From NCBI RefSeq assembly GCF_029227915.1, contig NC_079889.1:3532001-3596000 (forward strand): a DNA stretch of 64,000 nt, read 5' to 3'. Each line of letters opens with the position of its first letter. Positions within the stretch are counted from its first letter, which is position 1. Under the pieces are notes generated by a model, which saw only the letters and a list, made by a program, of their open reading frames with translations, made no database searches and was not told the origin of the DNA. This document shows, in pieces, positions 10,729 through 23,219 of the stretch. The stretch comes from Hydractinia symbiolongicarpus. Lineage: Eukaryota > Cnidaria > Hydrozoa > Anthoathecata > Hydractiniidae. The translations under genes were made by a program, and so were the position numbers.

Positions 10729-13700
10729 ACTAATTTCGTTTAACTTGGTTATTTGTTCGTTTCTTTTTCTTTATACTTTTTTAAAAAAAAAAATTTAAAA
10801 TGGAGCCTTGAAACAGTTAGCTCATATCTTGTGTCAAATTTTATTACATCTAACACTGCTTCATAGCTATATGATCTGACACCCTCCTTCGCAGAATTCA
10901 AAGTGCACTCACTCTCTTTACGATTTCAACTAAAAGTTTTTTTTAACAAACTATACGTAGGAATGCGCTACATAACTGCGATATCAAAATGATTTTGAGG
11001 TCTTTGTGAACAGTGTGTCAATATTTGCTTAGTCAACATAGCGATTTTTTTCTCCTTGACACACTCTCAATCACGGAGGTTAGAATCACTGGTATCTCAC
11101 CCTTCATTGCAGATGATTCTTATACACACACCGCTAAATATTTGTTTTTACCACCGCAAAGTTTTTATTTTTTAGTGTTTAGGATATTGATAACCTTAAC
11201 TAATCATAACTTAACTATTTCAATGATATCTAAATACTGTGTTGTTCTTTGTTTATCTGCCGGTGCACTCCATGTGACGTATTTGTGTCTATTTCAACCT
11301 TCTCGTGGGTAGCTCGTATTTGATTTTGCTTAGTCTAATCCAGAAACAAATATTATTGCTCGCGTCAAGTTAAAAAGTACTAAAGTAAAAATTTCTTCAT
11401 GTCTCTCTCCAAAGCCAGTATTTTAAAAAGAGATGCACACAGCAATACTAAGGGCAACTCTTTTAATCTTTAGTGTTCTTCACTTTTGCAGCACATTACA
11501 ATACGATACTATGGCACGTTACTAGGCTGCAACTTCACGTTACTTGACACAAGATTGAAATAAAATTACTACACAGGGGTCCGTTATAAAGCTGTTGCGC
11601 AACTATTTTAAAAAGACAGAGAATAGGTACTATTATTGACTAGTCATTAGCCCGTAGAAAAGTCCACGGGTTCGCTGGTCTTCAGATTTTCGCGTCGCGC
11701 ACATTTCCTACATCGGTATTTCGTGCATTTTGTCCGCCTGTTCACAAAATAGTGAATTTACTCAGACGGGAGTTCGAAATATAGCTGCGAAGTAGCCATT
11801 ATAAACAGACAGAAGAAATACGGCTATCATTATAGAGTCTAGTCGGTTACCCGTTGAAAAATCCACGGGGTCGTGTTTCCGTAACACGACCTTTTTCTCG
11901 CGGACAGAGAGACATACGACGGATATTATTGAACAGACTAGCCGGAAGCGGGTTCAGCTACAAATAAATGTGTCACCCGGCGTTGAACGACAGGTTGAGC
12001 GTTTAATAAGATCATAAACCCACATCTAGGTGGAACGCTTTAGTATTGATACATTATGTCAAAAATCAAGTATAGCGCACACATCATTATAGTGTTACGA
12101 GTGCTATATGTTTTTATCGGCAAATAACTTTCCCACGACGTTAGCTAAAATAAAATACAGTGTACAACCTTTTGTTACCCCGTGTTAGCAAAAACAGTCA
12201 GGCAATATTATTACATTTTGCAGAATAAGTTCCCGCGAAAGTTCAAAAATGAATCCTGCCACCACGCGGAGCGCTTAGTATTGGTGAAACATGCACACCC
12301 GCACAGGCGTAATAACCTTTTTTAAAAAACTTGAACTCAACTTCGGTTTAAATAAAGACGGAGGAAACAGCCCATCAGTACTCCATCTAGCTAAAAAGGG
12401 CTTTCAGCAATTATATTTTGTGGAATGAATTCGGTGAAATTTGAAAAAATCATTGTTAGTTTAAATAAAAACACATCCTAAAGCATGTGGCTACAAAATT
12501 ATGAGAAAAGAAAATCATATAGCTAAGTATATCAAAGGTTAATCGAGACTTTCTCTTTGAATCAATAGACTTTAGACATTTACTAAAGCTTATATTACAG
12601 CAAAAGGTGTAGCTAGCTACCTAAATCAACTTAGCAAAATAAAGATTATTTAAATATTTTTTTGCAACAACTGTCTTTGGCTACTTTTACATTTTAGCCA
12701 GAAGTAGCTAGCAGAAGCCACGCAACCCCAGTTACAGCTAAGTAACAATTAGATTGATAAAGATAACACAAAATAAATAATATTGGCTAGGATGAAAAGG
12801 CCTTATATAAAACTAAATAAAAACCTTGATACAATAGCAAAGGCTAACCGGCTTTAGAATTGTATATATAAACACAAAGAATTTAGAAAAAAAGCTCAAA
12901 AAGAAAACCTGCAAACCTTACACCACCACTTCGAAACCAAAATGGCATTTATCAGCGCTGGCCGATCGTTGCATGTTTTCTATGTTCGGATGTTAAGGCT
13001 GCAAAGGACTTAGATTGGATATTAGCTAAAATCAAACCTTTGGCGTTGGCTTAAAGTGCCCGCGTGTTATAAGTCTTATGCTTAGGTGATAAAATTTGGT
13101 ATACTTGTGGAAAATCTAAATACAAACACTTTCCAGGTAAAAAATAATCTGATGACGTCATGGCGATTAAAAATAATGTCATACATGCTTAAAATAGGCC
13201 ATTTTCCCAATTTTGCTATAAATTTGAATTGCTTAAACATTACTGACGAGATGGCCTTAATTGCTGGTAGACTTATTCACCGCATTAAAAAAATATTTCA
13301 TACAAAATATTAAATCTTAATGACGTCGGTAGGATTAAAAGTAACGTCACATTTGTCGAAAGTTTCGTATTTAACGATAAATTCGTTATTCCAGAAATTT
13401 AGATGTTCATGTCACCCAAACTTGACGCGTGTTTAAAAAATAATAATTTCAACACTTTTTTTTAACTTATTTTTTTACCAATAGTTAAAAGAATTCAAAA
13501 AATTTCAGCGCTCAATTAGCTACATGTCAAAAAAAAGTTATGCCAACTTTAATAGGACTCGGACACTTTACGCCTCTCTCCCCGGTCACTTTTACTTCAC
13601 CCCACCTCGGGTGCCAATAGGGTTAAGGTACACGCTTTTTAATAATAATCGTGCTTTTTGGTTCCAGGCTTGGAATTTTTGTTGTAGAAAAAAAAAACAC

Positions 13701-16700
13701 TAATATTAACAGTAATGTTTAATGTTATTAATGATAAGGAAGAAAAAAAGAATGCTTTGGTACGAAAATAAAAGTATTATGAAAAGAAGGAAAAGTATCG
13801 TTTATAAGTATTAACACAAAATTAGTCATGAAGGTAGAAAATTATCTTTCTGAATATTAATAAAAAATGCGGGCATGCCATACGACAAACACCCTGATTT
13901 TATAGATCGATGAAATGATTTGCGAACAAGTTCATAACCATTTCAGGTTTTTTCGAACATGTTATAATTGCGAGGGAAACCACCCCTCAAATTCTAAGTA
14001 TTGTCCTAACGAAAGTTAATATAGTCTTCCCATTATAAGGATTTTGAAGGGTAGTTTCAAATAATTGCCAATATCCACGGCTTTCAGAGTTATGAGATCA
14101 AAAAATTGGTTTGCAGGTGTCTAGCAGATAAATGATAAAACTGAGGACGTATTATAACCATGCAGCCGAGGGGGACGTTTAAATTGCGAATATATAGCAT
14201 TGAAATTACGCATCATTTTAAATGCATAATTTAAAACTAATTATAACAATTAGGGAATCTTCTCCTTAATTATTCTTGCAGAACTTTTTTTTAAAAAGGT
14301 AGCACTTTCGCTTTAAAACTTGCAATTTTGGTGTAAACAAACACGTACACTTGTTGAGTTAGGTGGCTTTTGCTCCTGAATTAGGTGTATTTCTGAATAG
14401 AAAATAATATAATTTGGTGAAATAACTATTGATGCTTTGATTTTCCTGCTCAAATCCAGTTTTTGAAAACATTTATAATATATACTTTATTTATTTTGCT
14501 GGACATTTTGTACTAAAATTCTTTCCACTACAATTCCAAAAATGTGGCCAATGCTATTTTTCAAGCAGTTATTTTTTATGCCCCAATTCTTGGTTTTTAC
14601 AGTAAAGAACTAAGGGCATAGCGCAAATGAAAAAATATCAAAAAAAAAAAAAATCAGGAAGAAACATTGTTTTGAAATTGCTTCCAAGTTTCTTGCAAAA
14701 GCTTATGCTCCTAAAGTTGATTTGTGTTAAATCACAGCATTTTTGACGATAAATTATAACTAAAATTTCGTCATATTTTACGTTTTAAGTCCTAACTATT
14801 ATTAACTGTTCGCCTTTTGGTTTTAACACTCTTTTGCGCCCCAGGACGTTAATATTATTTCAAATTTACGCCCATTTACGCCCATTAACGCCATTTTTGT
14901 GTGTTCTGGTTATAGTTTTTCTTTAAAATTTTAAGAGAAATACTTTCAAATAATCTGAAGCTGTCTCTCTGAAATTACTTTGCACCAGAATTTTGTGACT
15001 GACGATGCACAGTCTATTGCTTTGTATAATCAGCACAATTTACTCTGTGAAAAGAAGGAAAAGCTTTTTACTTTAAGAAGCCGAAGTTTTATGATTTTGT
15101 GTTCTCCTGAAATCTTTCCCGAAACAGAATATATTATTGCTTTGTCCATGCAGGAATTTTAACCTCGATTGTAAAAAAATTCAAAATTCAGCCGAAGCTT
15201 GCATGAAAGTTTTGTATAGCCTAAAGTAAAATGAAATTAATTCGGTTTTCATTTTCGTTAAGAAAGTTTGATACATTACATCCTGAAGCGATATTGAATT
15301 GGTCTGATCTTCAATAGACCTATTTCCATTTCCATTTGGTTCCGCGAAATAGGCATGCGAAAATGCAGAATAACATGAAAAAAAAGATTAGTTATGAGCA
15401 AATTTTGGGATGCTGGTTGTTTACATGGAAATTTAAAGGATGTATCAACAAAATGTTGACTTTTATAGCTTTTAACTGGCTGTTTTACATAATCATAGCT
15501 AACACAGTTATAAAGAGGATATTGGTAGTGGTAATGTGACAAAAAAGTTAAAATATTGCAGATTTTAGGGGCATATCCATTGGTATATGTTAGGTAGCTA
15601 AACCTAAAACCTAGTCACGTTTTTAGAACAATGTAAATACAGTTTTATTTTACTATCTCTAAATAAATTTAGAACTAAAACTCAATATACAGTTTACTAA
15701 CGATCAGTGGCACTTCATATTACTCTGGTCAGTTAATTATTATAAAATTAAATTAGCTTGCTGGTAGCTAGCCAAACTAGCCAGCAGCTAAGCTAAAACA
15801 CTGGAAAAACATATTGTGAATTTCATTTTGAGCTCTCCATTCCCTAAAAATCAATATTGAATATTGAATATGCTAACAGAAGTACTCAAGAAACCTGTAG
15901 TACAAAAGAAAAGTAACATTGAATTTGGGGTAAAGGGAGGAGGAGGGGGGTGACAGTAAAGAGATATTAACATCAAGAATAATGAAAAGGCTAGATTTTC
16001 TTATAGCATTTTCACAAGCATTTTTTCCAGGGTTGTAGCTATAGCTTTGTTGCATGAGTAATCAACAAATTATTTTTCAACATTTGTTGCGTAAAATAAT
16101 ATTTAAATTTGAACTATTTGCTGTAGTGATTATGTAACTGTCACATTCCCTCTGTCACTACTCCCTCCCTTTCTGACTGTCAATAATCGTACATTTGTAT
16201 CAAGCATTGTAATGGTTAACCTAAAATTTTGTTTTTGGCCTCACAATTGTTTTCACTTATTAGAGTTCAAAATTTTACGAAAATTTCTCTTTTTCTAGGC
16301 AGTACGTCAGTAACCACTTTGTGTGTTTTTCAAGCAACAATTTTTAAATTGTTTTGTGCAGTGATCCTCTCAAAGAAAAATTTGTTTTTGACCGAGCAAA
16401 ATCACTGGACAATTTCATTTGCCTGAAAAAATATCAAGATGGTAACTCTTTGAATACAAAGTTTAATAATTAGGATATCATCCCTTTTCTCAACCTTATA
16501 TTTTAGAATTTTAAATAATTTTTTTTACCAAACGCCATCTACGATAGAGGCTTAAAATGTGACACAAATAAGAAGGAACATTCCAAGGAAAGTTTAAAGT
16601 CCAACCTTTCCCACAAAGTCAAATTAGTATCCCAATTCTGAAATCACAAATGTGTAAAATGTGAGTTATATATACTTCTAAAACTACACTCACTTGGAAA

Positions 16701-18377
16701 AAAATAAACGAGGTAAGGCACCCACAAGGTCAACTCAACTACTATTTTAAAACCACTGTCAGTAAGCCTGGCTAATGTTATTTTCACAGATGTTGTTTAA
16801 AAAACAAGGTACACTTAATAACTAGCGATACAGGATATATACCAGCAACATTACCAATTTTGGTAAACAGCCTAAGATTTCATGTTTGTTTGAAGTCAGC
16901 AGCCAGCCAACTATGGCTAGCTACTCATATCATATTCACAGCTAGCTAATACCAGTTCATTTAACACTAAGAATAATAAACAAAAGCATTAGAATGGCTT
17001 AATGATACATGCTAATATCCAATATTATCACCAAATGTTAATAACAATCGGTATGACAAATTAATTTTGCAAATATTGCAAGTAAACAAGCCATATCTGC
17101 ATTACTGCGCTGCAAACTAAAAATTTGCGTATAACTAATCTCGTTTTCATATTATTCGGTATTTTGGTATGTGTATTTCGTGGAAGGAAAATGGAGATGA
17201 AAGTAGGTTTATTCGACCTTTTGAGTGTTAAAAATCTCACGTGAATAGACCGAAGAAAAACTCAGAATATAAAACCATATTGCGGGTAGACATTTTATTT
17301 CACTTAAGGGAAAGTAAAACCTTCTGTGAACCCCGACAAGATTTTATCCCAGTTTACTATTTTACTCTACTTCCGGGGAATTTAAACTCTTATTGCTATA
17401 AAAAAACATGAAAGAGATAGCTCTTTCGATCTTTATACGAAGACCATTTTTAAGGATTGAGCGGCCGCGCTGAGACTGAATGATCAAAAGATAGGAAAAG
17501 GCTTGGGTTGCATTCGAAAGACTGTTTAAAGGTCTATCTATTGTAAGCTTACAATTTTTCATTTCGATCCAAAATAAAAAAAATGTTTTTTTGCAAAACC
17601 TTTCAAATGTATATGCATAATAAGAGATCTTCAAAAAGTGTAAATTTTTCAATAATATTGACGTCCGAGTAATATACCTTCAATTCATTTGTTCTATAGC
17701 TTTCCCGTACTAAAGGAGAGGCGAAAAAAAAATTATTTTGTGGCAGTCAGAAAAAAATGTTTAAGCGAGAGAAATCTACTAAGATAACTACTTTGATAAC
17801 AAAAAATATTTATATTTTACAACTAAGTATCTATATATCTTTCTAACAGCATTTTTACAGAATTTCCCCGGCTATATGGGGTGAAAATAAGTAGCTTTTA
17901 GATGTACTTATCAGTAAACATCAAAAATAAGATTTTTGACTTAGGATAGCTATATTTTACGTCTTATAGTAGGAACAGCATTTTATAAACTTCGTTTGAA
18001 TTTAAAAAATATCTGTGATGACCAACAACAATATATATTTCTCCTGATAGTGATGGTCACAGGTAAATACACACAAAATAATGAATCACAGGCGCGGATC
18101 TAGGCATTTCTTTTACTATGTCAAAGCGTAAAAAAAAAACACACTGCTGGGGGTCTTGGCGTGTTTTACGCAACCAACCCGTTTCTAAGTGTTTTAATTT
18201 TTAAGACCTCAGGTATGACAGAATAGGTTTATTTTCGCAATCGCTTCTGCACCGCAAAAAATAAGACTGTTTCGCCCAATGTCAAGGCTCGTCAGCATGC
18301 CTAGGACAAACGAAAAATATATTGAAAGTATAGCTCCTTAAGCCCGACATGGACAGTCATACTGCCGCTCCGGAAAC
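10729..18377. other. Non-coding stretch upstream of the astacin gene
   Basis: No gene recognised. The first few hundred bases left of 11000 presumably hold the astacin promoter (minus strand), but no clear TATA box position can be fixed. The region contains dispersed repeats at 11640-11900, a canonical CRE-like TGACGTCA at about 13144, AATAGGGTTAA near 13615 that looks like one end of a piggyBac-like MITE, short TTTACGCCCAT iterations near 14870, and several TAGCTAGC-rich spots (12610, 12710, 15770, 16915). Confidence 0.5.
11640..11900 (+). repeat. Two tandem copies of the CCCGTAGAAAA-TCCACGGG dispersed repeat
   Basis: Copy one has GACTAGTCATTAGCCCGTAG followed by a TCCACGGG half; copy two, about 190 bases on, has TCTAGTCGGTTACCCGTTG followed by the same half. 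The core CCCGT(A/T)GA...TCCACGGG is itself roughly self-complementary. Inverted relatives are at 39880-40225. Confidence 0.6.
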
Positions 18378-19046
18378 CAGGTACTGTCGGCCGGAGTCAT
18401 GCCGAGCCCGGTATGCAAGAAAAGAAACATAGAGAAGTAAAGAGAGGGGCTCGGTCATCTACACGCACAGGAATTTAATGGTAAGATTTAAACGCTAAGG
18501 ATAAGTGTATTTATCCTTAAAAAATATTATTATCATTACAGCTATCTGTTTTGTTACTACCATACAACAGTGTATGGTCAGTGTTTTACAGAAAATCCTT
18601 GCAAAAATATTATCATTACTGCTACCTATTTTGTTACTACCAAACGACAGTGTATGATCAGTGTATTAAAGAAATTCCTTGCAAAAATGGTATTATCATT
18701 ACAGTTACCTGTTTTGTTACTACCATACAACAGTGTATGATCAGTGTATTAAAGAAATTCCTTGCAAAAATGGTATTATCATTACAGCTACCTGTTTTGT
18801 TACTACCATACAACAGTGTATGATCAGTGTATTAAAGAAATTCCTTGCAAAAATGGTATTATCATTACAGTTACCTGTTTTGTTACATTTTGTATATAAC
18901 TAATGCGTGAAAAATTTAACAAAAGGAAGGTATGGATTAATCATGTCATTATAGCAATCACAATCACAATCATCAATGGAGAAAAGAAAAAAACTTAGTT
19001 GCTCCTTGACCCAGGTACTGTCAGCGGAGCTACTTAGCCCGAGGAA
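18378..19046 (+). repeat. Imperfect direct repeats flanking a tandem array
   Basis: A CCAGGTACTGTC motif followed by a GGAG...AGCCCG block occurs at about 18378 and again at about 19013, in the same orientation, on either side of the 83-bp array. This could mark the ends of one repeat unit; I do not recognise the family. Confidence 0.4.
18531..18886 (+). repeat. Tandem array of an 80-83 bp unit, about 4.3 copies
   Basis: The TATCATTAC start recurs at 18531, 18611, 18694, 18777 and 18860, giving spacings of 80, 83, 83 and 83. Later copies are almost identical (one or two changes) while the first two differ more. Because 83 is not a multiple of three, the open frames across it run through different phases and are not coding. 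Confidence 0.9.
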
Positions 19047-19344
19047 AATTTTGAAATCAAGCAGGTTTATCATCTCTCAGTATTTCTTATTATATAATTA
19101 TCTATGACTACTACTATTACTTTTTACTACTTATTACCAACTACTATTTTATTATAACCTTACTATTTTAGAATTAATGTACTAAACAAATACCACATTT
19201 TAGACTTGACTTAGAATTGTTTAAGAATACTTATGTTTGGCTGAGAAAAATGAAAAAATGTATATATTAGTTCACTTAAATGGAGTTTTAACACTAAACT
19301 TTGATGGGAGAGCGCATCTTACCTAAAATTAATCTCCTGTAAAA

Positions 19345-20264
19345 TTAATCTCCTCTTAACAGAAAACTTATCGCTGACTGATGACGTAGATGGTACAGAA
19401 AAAATAGAATAGAAATAGAAAAAGAAATGTTTTTCTTAATTTCAGAAATAATATTTTCAAAGATCAAATCAGCAGAGCAATTAATTATTTCATTCTGTGC
19501 AGTTTTTGAATTATAAGAAGAATTTTTGTTACAATTAAGGAGATGAGTTTTTAGGTTTATGTTCCCACCACGAACACGATAATTTAAAAGATCAAGAAAA
19601 TTTCCAGTGGAACCAGTTGAAAGTTCTCCAACATCACGGTGATATTGACTATCGTCTCTGTGTCCACGAAGAGGAATACAAATACGATCACATAAAATTA
19701 TGGTGTTAACAATTGGTGTCAAAAACTTCCTATTTCTAGTTACCTGTTTTTATAGTTGGAATCTATGATTACATTAATTGGTTTTATGTTTCCTAAAATT
19801 TGTTTTAGAAATGTGCTATAAATAAGACTGTTTAAACATGTAGACCATTTTTTTGATGTTTCATGTTCCTTAAAATATGTATTTGCAGATGGCTAATGGT
19901 GATAGGACTGAGAAAAGGACACATGGCAAACAAAATGCACTATCCAAAGCTGGTGAGTATTTAAGCCAAGGATAAGTCTTTAACCAACTATGCCGAAAAG
20001 AACGACCATTTCCTTTAGGGAAATTAAAAGTTACGGCTGGCACAAAAACATTCTTTATCAAGATGTGTACACCTTTATCATGTAGCTCGAAACTTTAGAC
20101 TGGAAAGAGGCAACATCGTATTGATGTTTAAAATTTAAATCGGTTGTAGCAATAAAGGAACTATTATTTAAAACTTCATCATCATATATTTTAAATGCGT
20201 TATTAGATATGGTGTCATTATTGTTGTTATCCTTACAACAATAATGAGTTTTCAGTTGTTTCAT
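19345..20264 (-). pseudogene. Broken hAT-type transposase relic (ZMYM1/DUF4371-like)
   Basis: Read on the minus strand. At about 20061-19890 there is a TTF-type zinc finger block with RSFRHSWLKTYPWLKYSP and FCLPCVLF. After a frame change around 19888, it continues with YFKEHETSKKW. After a second frame change near 19745 comes the DUF4371 block with RGHRDD, GNFLDLLNYRVRGG and NLKTHLL, ending about 19420. These are hallmark segments of the hAT-like ZMYM1/zinc-finger-MYM family. The catalytic part after ...NIISEIKK is missing, so only the N-terminal third remains. Two frameshifts and the 3' truncation make it a dead fragment. The upstream open frame 20264-20058 is probably its own N-terminal region. 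Confidence 0.8.
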
Positions 20265-20319
20265 TTATAAAAGAAGCTGTATTAGGCAAGAATGAAACTG
20301 TTTACTTTTAATCACAGGT

Positions 20320-20970
20320 TTCACAAGAAATAATGTCCCTGATCCCTGCATATCTGAAAAAAACCTTGTTTGCTTCTTTACAGGAGGACATGAAACTTTT
20401 GTGTCAGGTTAATCTTCCAGATAATCTCTTTAAATCCATGGAAGATGTTCTCAATATGTTTGTCTGCAATGCTGCGTTAAATACAGACAAAAACAAGAGG
20501 ATTTGGTAAAAGAGGTGTCTATTTTAAATTTAGTCGATCGGAGATAATGTTCCTTTCTTGCTATGCTTGCTCTGTCGTGTGTCACAAACAGGAGTATTTT
20601 TTCTCATTACCCAGATTATGGATGCAAAAAGGCTCAATTGTTATTTAATCAAATAATAGAACCTAGGCAGCCATGTACTGGGTTTAATATTCACATTTTG
20701 TTTTGCTATGAGGGTGCACTATCACCAAGAGAGAATTTTACACCTAACCATTTTGTTCCCATTACTTTTAAGCAGCTACGTAACCGGAAGTCATGTGCAC
20801 ATGAAAAAGTCATGAAAAAGGAGGGTGCTTACAATAGAATTTGGCATTCATTACTAATTCCAGTGACATCAGAATCCGCAACTCATCCACCATTATGTTT
20901 TTTCCATACAAACACAAAGCCATGGAACTATACAGGGAATTTCCATTGGTCTGAGACCTATAATAAATGA
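20320..20970 (+). pseudogene. Fragment of a mobile-element-type protein with OTU/vertnin-like flavour
   Basis: Two plus-strand pieces: one reads LPDNLFKSMEDVLNMFVCNA near 20415 and ends in a stop at about 20508; the other (20563-20970) begins MLALSCVTNRSIFSHYPDYG and contains HILFCYEG and PNHFVPITF. The LALxxVxxRxIFSxYP opening and late NHFVP motif recall vertnin/OTU-like proteins common in cnidarian repeats. That is recollection of a pattern, not a search result. No start codon context or full domain is visible, and the two pieces are out of frame, so it looks like a relic lying between the hAT fragment and the ISL2EU element. Confidence 0.4.
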
Positions 20971-21098
20971 GTAACAGAACGCTACCTATGGTAGAAAACT
21001 TTACACGCCATTTTTATGAAACAACTGTCTACATAAAGTTTGTTTACAAAATTCAACTTGCTCAGTGCATAAAAAATTTAAAAAACATTAACAAAAAT

Positions 21099-21117
21099 AA
21101 TTCACCGTTCCCGTAAA
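21099..21117 (+). repeat. Left terminal inverted repeat of the ISL2EU-like element
   Basis: AATTCACCGTTCCCGTAAA, matching the right end at 23201-23219 in inverted orientation with one mismatch. Confidence 0.85.
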
Positions 21118-21131
21118 ACAGAGTTTTCGCA

Positions 21132-22690
21132 ATGCATTGTGGTAAATGTAGTCAAAAACATAAACAATCATGGAGGCGTCAGGAGAAAAAAACATTTAAT
21201 ACAGATATTTTATCAGCTTGTTCAACACCTAAAAACAGCTTTTTTCAAAGCTTTACTTCACCAAACAACATCGAAGTTTCCTTAGACAATTTATCTACAG
21301 ATTTCACCGTGGAAAATGCTACAAACATTGGGAATTTGCCAGGAACTTCAACAACAAACGCTGCAGCTGGGGGAGGATTTACATGTTGTGTACCTTTATG
21401 TTACAACAACTCAAAAAGAAACAGAGAATTGTCGTTTTAGAAAAAACTTTAAACCAACATCAGGCCATAGAGTATGCTCTGCTCAATTTGAAGGTGGTAA
21501 AAAAACGTACATGAACAATATTCCAACGATTGTACCAAAAACTATAGCACCTACACCGGTTAAAAAAAACAACACCATGACTAGTCTTGGTTTAAAAAGA
21601 AAGCTACCTTCCCCTGAAAAACCTAAAGATCCTGAGCTGACTGTAGAAGAGGCATTACAGCAAGAGATTCAAAAATTGGAAGCCACCATAGCTAATATGA
21701 AAGTTGAAATAACAAAAAAAGAAAACTCATTATTAGCAGAGATAAATTCTTTACAAACAGAAGTTGATGAAAATAAATTTACAGTGGACAGATTTAAACA
21801 CAACACTGCACATTTTAAATTTTACACTGGTTTTGAAAGCTACGAAATGTTTAAACTTGTACTTGAATATTTACAACCAGCTGCTGACTCTCTAATATAC
21901 TGGGGATCAAATACTAACATTGAAAACACAAAAACCTATAATGGTAAACGTGGGCGATCCGGAGCTACAACAGCTGAAACAGAATTTTTTATGATTCTTA
22001 TTAGACTTCGCTGTGGATTTCCTATGGAAGATATGGCAATACGATTTAACATGTCGACTAGTAATGTAAGTCGAATATTCATTACTTGGATAGACTTTTT
22101 GCACACTCAACTGAGAGTACTTCCTATATGGGCTTCAAAAAAAACAGTAGCAGAGACAATGCCAAAATGTTTTAAAGATTTATATCCCACAACACGTGTT
22201 ATAATAGACTGTACAGAAATATTTACAGAGATGCCTTCTTCATACCGCAGCCAATCAGCGACTTTTTCCAGCTATAAACATCACAACACTGCTAAAGGAT
22301 TGGTAGGGATTGCACCAAGTGGAGCAGTTACATTCGTATCTGATTTATATGCTGGAAGAAGTAGTGACCAAAAAATTACTCGACACAGTGGAATTTTAAA
22401 TTTATTAGAACATGGTGACTCGTTAATGGCTGATCGAGGATTCGATATTGAAGAGGATTTACCTGATGGAGTAACTCTTAATATACCTGCGTTTCTAAAA
22501 GGTAAAACACAACTAGATTTGGGAGAAGAACTTGAAACTAGAAGAATTGCTTCTGTAAGAGTTCATGTGGAGAGAGCAATTAATCGAGTTAAAAACTTTA
22601 GAATTTTACAGTCAATATTTCCATTGTCAATGGCACCTGATTTAAATAAAGTCTGGGTAATTTTGTGCTTAATTGCACCTCTAGATTTAT
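21132..22690 (+). pseudogene. THAP-domain DDE (DDE_Tnp_4/HARBI-like) transposase, THAP part broken
   Basis: The first frame (to 21440) ends with the THAP start FTCCVPLCYNNSKRNRELSF. A stop and frame change follow at 21437-21445, and the next frame resumes at RKNFKPTSGHRVCSAQF with about 20 residues of the THAP domain missing. The zinc-ligand histidine of the canonical C-x2-H is Gln here (VCSAQF). A coiled-coil stretch follows (about 21640-21780), then the catalytic part: Asp in IIDCTEIF (22207), Asp in MADRGFD (22432) and Glu in VHVERAI (22570), so the DDE triad is intact. From about 22665 the frame runs into antisense of the second ORF, losing the normal C-terminus. It would cut and paste the element; this copy cannot bind DNA normally through THAP. 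Confidence 0.85.
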
Positions 22691-22961
22691 TATCCACTTC
22701 TAAAGTATCTTCTACCATATACTTTTGTAGTTTTTTATGAGAAATGGCAGGCAAAAGAGATAAGTCTTTGGACCATTCTTTTATACTACGGGTCAGTTCC
22801 TCTTCTTCGTCTCTTTCAATTTCCTGATTTGAAATTTCTCTGAAAACTGGCCTTGATACCGTGCTAGAGCTTTGAGAAAAGCTAGGCTCAAGGGCAGTAT
22901 CATTATCCGTAAAAAATATACTTAAATCTTCATTAATATCCATTATAAGTTGTCGTTTCAC
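22665..22961 (-). pseudogene. Start of the second ISL2EU ORF, truncated
   Basis: A minus-strand frame beginning MKRQLIMDINEDLSIFF has an acidic stretch (DEEEELTR) and then IKEWSKDLSLLPAI and GAIKHKI, reminiscent of the N-terminus of the YqaJ-like second protein of ISL2EU elements. After about residue 97 the frame continues only as antisense of the transposase, so an internal deletion joined the two convergent ORFs tail to tail. The YqaJ identity is inferred from element context; the nuclease domain itself is absent. Confidence 0.55.
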
Positions 22962-23200
22962 TATCCTTCCCTCAAATAAGCCTTTTTCTACTTTGTTTTG
23001 TTAAACACTTGATTAATCTATTACAGAGATAAAGTTTTTACAAAGAGCTATGATCATGGAGATAATTATTTTGTAACAAAACATGATTATTCTCCACAAT
23101 ATATTGCTACGGTTATTTAATTGTTATACGCAAGCAATTTTTTTTAATTTCGGCTTTTTTTCTTGACTTCAAGTACCACATTGCTTTGCGCATCTCACTA

Positions 23201-23219
23201 TTTATGGGAACGGTGAATT
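23201..23219 (-). repeat. Right terminal inverted repeat of the ISL2EU-like element
   Basis: Ends GGGAACGGTGAATT, the inverted partner of 21099-21117. Confidence 0.85.

Larger units (their letters stand above)
21099..23219 (+). mobile_element. ISL2EU/PIF-Harbinger-like DNA transposon, both ends present, internally deleted
   Basis: The ends carry inverted repeats: AATTCACCGTTCCCGTAAA at 21099-21117, and its near-perfect reverse complement at 23201-23219 (one mismatch). Inside are a THAP plus DDE transposase on the plus strand and the start of a second ORF on the minus strand. ISL2EU-type elements are known to carry two convergent ORFs, the second usually a YqaJ-like nuclease. The element is about 2.1 kb and lacks most of that second ORF and the extreme C-terminus of the first. 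The target duplication cannot be fixed because the flanks are A/T only. Confidence 0.8.

Noticed and set aside
18551-18903. Open frames with repeated CYLFCYY-like peptides
   Set aside because: They are produced by the 83-bp tandem array, whose period is not a multiple of three.
21907-22110. Minus-strand ORF inside the transposase
   Set aside because: Shadow of the DDE transposase reading frame.
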